A stretch of 64,000 nucleotides of DNA from positions 25,018,409 through 25,082,408 of the forward strand of contig CALNVZ010000174.1 in NCBI GenBank assembly GCA_940671915.1, in the 5' to 3' direction. Below the pieces are notes generated by a model. That model was not told the origin of the DNA, ran no database searches, and saw only the letters and a program-made list of their open reading frames with translations. Positions 59,310 through 64,000 of the stretch are shown piece after piece. The DNA comes from Paracentrotus lividus. Its lineage: Eukaryota > Echinodermata > Echinoidea > Camarodonta > Echinidae. How positions within the stretch are numbered: position 1 is the stretch's first letter; every line of letters begins with the position of its first letter. Made by a program: the position numbers and the translations under genes.

Positions 59310-59486
59310 GGATATAAATCATTTTCGTTAAGTATTCCAGACGGAGCCGATCCAAAAGAAAGATGTCCACTGCGTGGCTTCTCAAGCTAAAAGCAATACG
59401 GGTTTGAGATTGATCTAGCTTCTTTAGTGGAAATGCCACGCCACTCCAGTGGTTACGCATAGGCCTCAGCTGCAGGTCACATAGAT
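59310..59486 (-). CDS. Methyltransf_FA-domain protein, penultimate exon
   Basis: Minus-strand exon of 177 nt: acceptor ACGCAG (weak tract), two nucleotides, 58 codons, one nucleotide, then donor GTAAGC. It encodes LQLRPMRNHWSGVAFPLKK, then QTRIAFSLRSHAVDIFLL. The second segment matches the opening strands of the FA domain, which typically read 'FxVkAxnDaHIxLs'. The last nucleotide (C) plus GT from the next exon makes an arginine codon, so the phase fits. An alternative acceptor 15 nt further in (CCTGCAG) is possible. Upstream exons were not found. The next 600 bp are AT-rich low complexity and then a large foldback element. Confidence 0.55.
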
Positions 59487-60111
59487 CTGCGTTTCAAAAG
59501 CATCACGAGAAATTCAAAATATAAACTGTACCTGGAATTTTTCCATAAAAATAATGATTACTTCTAGTTGCAAAAATAAACACAAACACAAAACAAAACA
59601 ACCCCCCCCCAAAAAAAAAAAATAGTAATAATAAATAAATAATAATAATAAACAAATAAATAAATAAATAGATAAATAAATTTTAAAAAAATTAAAAATT
59701 AAAAAAATAAAAAATAAAAAAATAATAAAATAAAATAAATCTTAAAAGATCAATATATAAAATAAACAAAATAGATGGGAATATATCAGTATGTATGATA
59801 GGTCGTATGAAAGAAGGTTTCTGATTGGTCAGATATGCTCTCCTTGCCACTGCGTAATTCGTTATATGGCCACGACCATTGTATATACCCAGTTATATTT
59901 CATGGTATTTTGTGTGCGAATTCCCATAGGGGTAAGGTAATTTAATATGAGCGCGATCGTAACCTCATTATTTCAAGTGCATGCGCGTAGCTTAAATCTT
60001 ACAATTTAATTGTGACGCCAATCCATTAACCTCATTAACTAGTCCTTTACATAAATTTAACCTGTCGAATAAAAGATTTCTGATAGGTTGATTGTTCAGT
60101 TTCCTATCTTA
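59487..60111. other. Spacer with AAAT/AAT low-complexity tract
   Basis: Positions 59588-59765 are almost pure AAT/AAAT/AAAAT repeats after a short C run. The rest is AT-rich without exons. Confidence 0.7.
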
Positions 60112-60113
60112 TA

Positions 60114-63100
60114 CAGTGTGTACCACAAAAAATTCTAAAGCACTTAAGATGGGTATAATATCAAAATTAAAATATTATATTGTTTATAACTTTACACCTG
60201 CAAACTGCAATTCATTTTCTACAACTGGATGAAATTTTATGTATATGGTCCAATAATGACAAAGATATGAGCATTTTTTTCATTACACATCAGGAAACCT
60301 CTCCATCCAAGTTTTGTATTAAGTATACCAGATGTATCGAATAAAAGAAACCCAAGTTTGATAATTAATACTTTGAAAATCATTTCAGTAGGGATTATGA
60401 AATTTATATCACTGTAAAGTACAACTCATTACCATTTTAATGATACCTCTCTCAGCTCACAAATATCATGTATCACTGAACCCTATTGTTTTAAATATGT
60501 CTTGCAAAATTGTGAGTGGTTCACTTTCACGCTCATTGAGATGGGTTGTTTAAATGTGCCTAAAAAGGGAACCAAACTTTGATCCTCAATATTTTCAAAA
60601 ATATTACAGTGGTGATTATGAAGTTCATATCACCGGAAAGTGCAACGCATTACCGTTTTAATGATACATCTTTCAGCTCATCAATGAAAATATCTCGCAA
60701 AATTGTGATTGATGCACTGTCATGATTCTTATATTATCCACGATGAACTTAAAGACCGTGGACGGAGTAAATACAACCTTACATCGATTGAAAGCTAAGT
60801 AGGCGTATAACATAAAATAAATTCAATTTTCATAACAGTATTCATAAAAAGGTGGTCGAACCTCAACCATTGTTCCCTCTGAAATACTCGAAAAGTTAAC
60901 CCCTATATTTTAATGGGCGGTTGTGTGACGTCAAAGAATTTTAGGAATGCTACAAGCGGCAGCATACGATTTGGGTTTCGCCTTTAGAAAACAGGTTGTA
61001 ATTGCTTTGTCAGAAGAAACATGCGATTCGATCCGATGGTCAGAAACAATAGACGCGCACCCATGTGTTGCTAGAATTTTATTAGTTATGAATGAAAGGG
61101 CAAATAACACAACACAAAAAGAAAGTTTCCCATATTTTCAAATATTATTAATTTTTTAAATAGAGAGAGTTCTTAAAAATCTAATTTATGTCCATAGATA
61201 GGGAATTTAATTTTTTTAGCTACAATGGAGCGAATTTTAGGGATATCTATGAAGTCATGCTTCAGTGAGCAATGGTTGAATGCAAAATGTCATTTTTGGA
61301 AGTTCGGCAAGCTAATCACACTTTGATTCAATGATATCGGACCAAATTTTAGATTTTAAACAATTTCACGCATTCAGAATGACGCAAAACGCTGCTTCCA
61401 AACATACGCAAGGACATTTGCCGTAAAATTTCACGGTTGACTGAGCATGCAGCAAGAATGCCCAAAACTGCGATTTTTACATTTTATCCATGGTGAAATT
61501 GATTTCAAATATGATGAGATTCATGTCAGAGAGTGTTTTTTTAACTTTTCCAAAAAAAATTTTATCAATTCAGGTTGATGAACACCATAAAATACCATGT
61601 AAAACACTAAGTAATATTCTTTCCATTTTGTACACTAAAATCTGTGAATATCTGTTTGTATTATTTTATGACCGGCTGCACGTGTGTACATGATCATTAT
61701 TGCATTATCTTAAAAACTTCATGCTTCAGGAGCCGTGGCACTGGAAAAGCTGTTTTTATTTAGAGACCAAAAATTAATTGGTAACTTTGCTTAACCAAAC
61801 AATTTCGTTTGAAAGTATTCATTTAATTTCATTTTCGCAAAATTCCTGATTTGTTTCTTCAGTGAACACAGATATGAGAAAAACATGAAAAGGGAAGAAA
61901 GTTTACGGCCCCTGGCACGGCCTAATGGTAAGTCCGATTCTCATCTGACCAAAGTTCCTGTTAGTTTAATGACTTCTTAAAGATTTGTGCCAAGTTTTCA
62001 CCCTGAATTAACTCACAGTTTAACGAACAAAACTATTGACAATGTAACTGAAGCAAATATTTGACGTTTGTTCATTTATGTTCAAACTCTATACGAAAGT
62101 CAATGGTGAGGAAATCAATATGTGAACAAAAGTCACATATTGCCAATTTCATTGTAATTTTTGGTCGTTACTGTGAGTTAAATCTGAACTCGGCACAAAT
62201 CTTTAGAAGTCATTAACTAACAAGAACTTTGGTCAAATTTGAGAATCGACGTACCATTAGGCCGTTTACTAGGGCCGTAACGTTCTTCCTTTTCATGTTT
62301 TTCTATTATCTGTGTTCACTGAAGCATAAAAATCGGATTTTTGCAAAATGAAATCAAATGAATACTTTCAAACGAATTTTATGGTTAAGCAAAGTAAGCA
62401 ATTTAAATTTTTCTCTAATAAAAAAAACAGCTTTTCCAGTGCACGTGCTCACTGAAGCATGAAAGTTTATAAAGCCAATAGGATCATTGTACACACGTGC
62501 ACCGGTTCATAAAAATATACAAAAACAGATATTCACATGATTTTTAGTGTAACAAAATGGAAGAATACTTACTTAGGTTTTTCACATGTACTTTCTGGTG
62601 TTCATTCAACCGGAATTGATTTAAATTTTTTGGCAAAAATTAAAACAATCTTGCCTAGACATGAATCCCATCTATTTTGACATGGCAAAGAATAAAAATC
62701 GCAGATTTGGCATTTTTTGCTGCAGCTCACTCAACCGTGAAATTTTACGCAACGTCCTTGGCGTATGTTGGAAGCACGTTGCTACATTCTGATGCCGTGA
62801 AATGTTTAATCAAAATTTTGGTCGGATATCATTGAATCAAAGTTGTGATTTTAGGCTTGCGAACTTCAAAAAATGACATTTTTGCATTCAACATTTGCTT
62901 CACTGAAGCATTGACAACATGATTTTTCCTAAATTCACTCCATGCGTTGCAAATTAAAATTCCCTAACAATGGACATATAATATAGATTTTTTGAACTCC
63001 TCCTATTCAAAAAATTATTGATATTTGAAATTAGGTGGAACTTTCTTTTTGTGTATGTGTTTACATCAGCATAGATGTTCGCATTCCGTTAACATCTGAC

Positions 63101-63857
63101 GTCATCAGCCGCGCAATTTAAAATAGGGGTACTTTTCGAGTATTTGGAGGTGGCTGGTTGAGGTTCGATACCATTTTTAATGAAATACTTTTAGATGGAC
63201 AATAAAAGCTTAATTGGAAATTGTTGTATTTATTAGCTTTTTTAATATTGTAAATTGGGTTTTATTTCTCGGGTTCCGTCGGGGACTTAAGGTTTTCTGG
63301 GCTGTTCGATGAGCTGTACATGAAAAATTACCTGCGATGATAAACTTGATGGACAACTAGGCATTTCCAACCCATTTATCAAAACATTGAATAATGGAAT
63401 CCTTTACTTAAATAGCTAATCATGTTTAGGACATTAAAACAACTCGTCTCAGAGCATGAAAAGGAACCAATCACAATTTGCAGACTTTTTTCGAACAGTG
63501 GGGTTCAGTGATGCATGATATTGTGAGCTAAGAGAGGTATCAATGGTAATGGAGTTGCACTTTACATGTTAATTTTATAATACTATGAAAAAAATTTCAA
63601 ATTATTAATGATCAAACTTCGTTTCTTTTTATTCGATATTACCTGACTTATATTTAATACAAAATTGGATGAAGTTTCCTGATGTGTGATGAAAAAGGCT
63701 CATATCTTTGTAATTACTGGACCTTTACATAAAATTTGATCCAATTTATAGAAAATGATTTGTAGTTTACGGGTGTAAAGATATGAATAATATAATATTG
63801 CAATTTTAATATTATACCCATCTAAAGTGCCATTAGCATTTTTTGTGGGACACATTG
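60114..63857. mobile_element. Family F mariner-like giant foldback (3.7 kb)
   Basis: The left end CAGTGTGTACCACAAAAAAT mirrors the right end TTTTTTGTGGGACACATTG. TA lies outside both (60112-60113 and 63858-63859). The arms are imperfectly complementary over nearly 1.85 kb each; matching landmarks include AAAAAGAAAGTTTCCC at 61114 against GGAACTTTCTTTTTG at 63039. CTTCAGTGAGCAATG-like motifs lie at about 61260, 61723 and 61858 in the left arm and as CACTGAAGCA at 62318, 62452 and 62904 in the right arm. The left arm has an extra segment of about 100 bp near 60950-61090. No transposase motif is seen in the 70-codon frame at 60947-61159. Confidence 0.75.
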
Positions 63858-63898
63858 TATAACGCATAGACCATGCTTACTGCCTTAAAATCCATATA

Positions 63899-64000
63899 GG
63901 GTACATGCCGGTAATATGGGCCACCTAAGCTCATTTGCATAAGTTGCATACAATTATTACAAAATGTCACACAGCCTTATCTTTGTTTGTATGAATCAAT
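63899..64000. mobile_element. Family C element, copy 4, left end only
   Basis: GGGTACATGCCGGTAATATG follows TA (63897-63898). The next bases match family C copy 1 (AGCTCATTTGCATAA and TCACACAGCCTTATCTTTG against its counterparts). It runs off the window. Confidence 0.8.

Noticed and set aside
60947-61159. Possible transposase fragment in the large foldback
   Set aside because: The 70-codon frame shows no DDE/D or helix-turn-helix pattern I can recognise and lies in a segment missing from the opposite arm.
1-64000. Prokaryotic features, CRISPR arrays, operons
   Set aside because: Repeat spacing, intron structure and transposon types are animal; no direct-repeat/spacer array is present.

Overview
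The window is animal genomic DNA, most likely from an echinoderm and probably a sea urchin. It is AT-rich, gene-poor and intron-rich. The 8-bp palindromes TACATGTA and TAGGCCTA recur throughout, often fused. Most of the rest is non-autonomous DNA transposons. There is no prokaryotic gene organisation, no CRISPR array, and no rRNA or tRNA gene that I could recognise. Two host genes are supported, both on the minus strand. Most of the longer open frames are chance frames or lie inside repeats.

Gene 1 is the 5' part of a Pellino-type E3 ubiquitin ligase. The first coding exon is at 36063..35936 and the second at 8419..8288. Their splice phases fit across an intron of 27.5 kb, and the rest of the gene should lie beyond the left edge. 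The intron is filled with mobile elements: two members of a GGGCA-terminated family, a TTAA-flanked element, a 1.6 kb field built from the word CTAGCTTG, and several hairpin elements. A CpG-richer patch near 28.3-28.56 kb has a perfect minus-strand splice donor plus CRE and NRF1-like motifs, and may be an internal promoter or alternative 5' exon.

Gene 2 is the 3' end of a protein with a farnesoic acid O-methyltransferase-like domain (Methyltransf_FA family). Its last two exons are at 59486..59310 and 58196..57907, with phase-compatible splice sites and a stop codon.

Region by region: 1-3650 is an unexplained GC- and CpG-rich block with a tandem repeat of about 262 bp. 3651-36060 is mostly the Pellino region and its intron. 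36064-37920 is the upstream flank of Pellino. 37922-41939 is a composite tandem array of two modules in the order A-B-B-B-A-B-A. 41580-45339 is repeated almost exactly at 45365-49146 on either side of a 25-N assembly gap, which looks like an assembly duplication. 50353-57490 is a mosaic of DNA transposons and one decayed LINE endonuclease region. 57500-59490 holds gene 2. 60114-63857 is a 3.7 kb foldback element, and another repeat copy starts at 63899 and runs off the end.

The most interesting signal is a design shared by several transposon families. Each carries one short motif (12-15 nt), present near its termini and scattered again through its interior in both orientations: GTTACGTATGGGACA in one family, GTTACGGAGTGACA in a second with the same terminal repeat and 4-bp target duplication, and AGGTAATATGGGACA in a third that inserts at TA. 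A similar motif (CACTGAAGCA) recurs in two mariner-like foldback families. The motifs look like protein-binding sites whose sequence has changed while the layout was kept.
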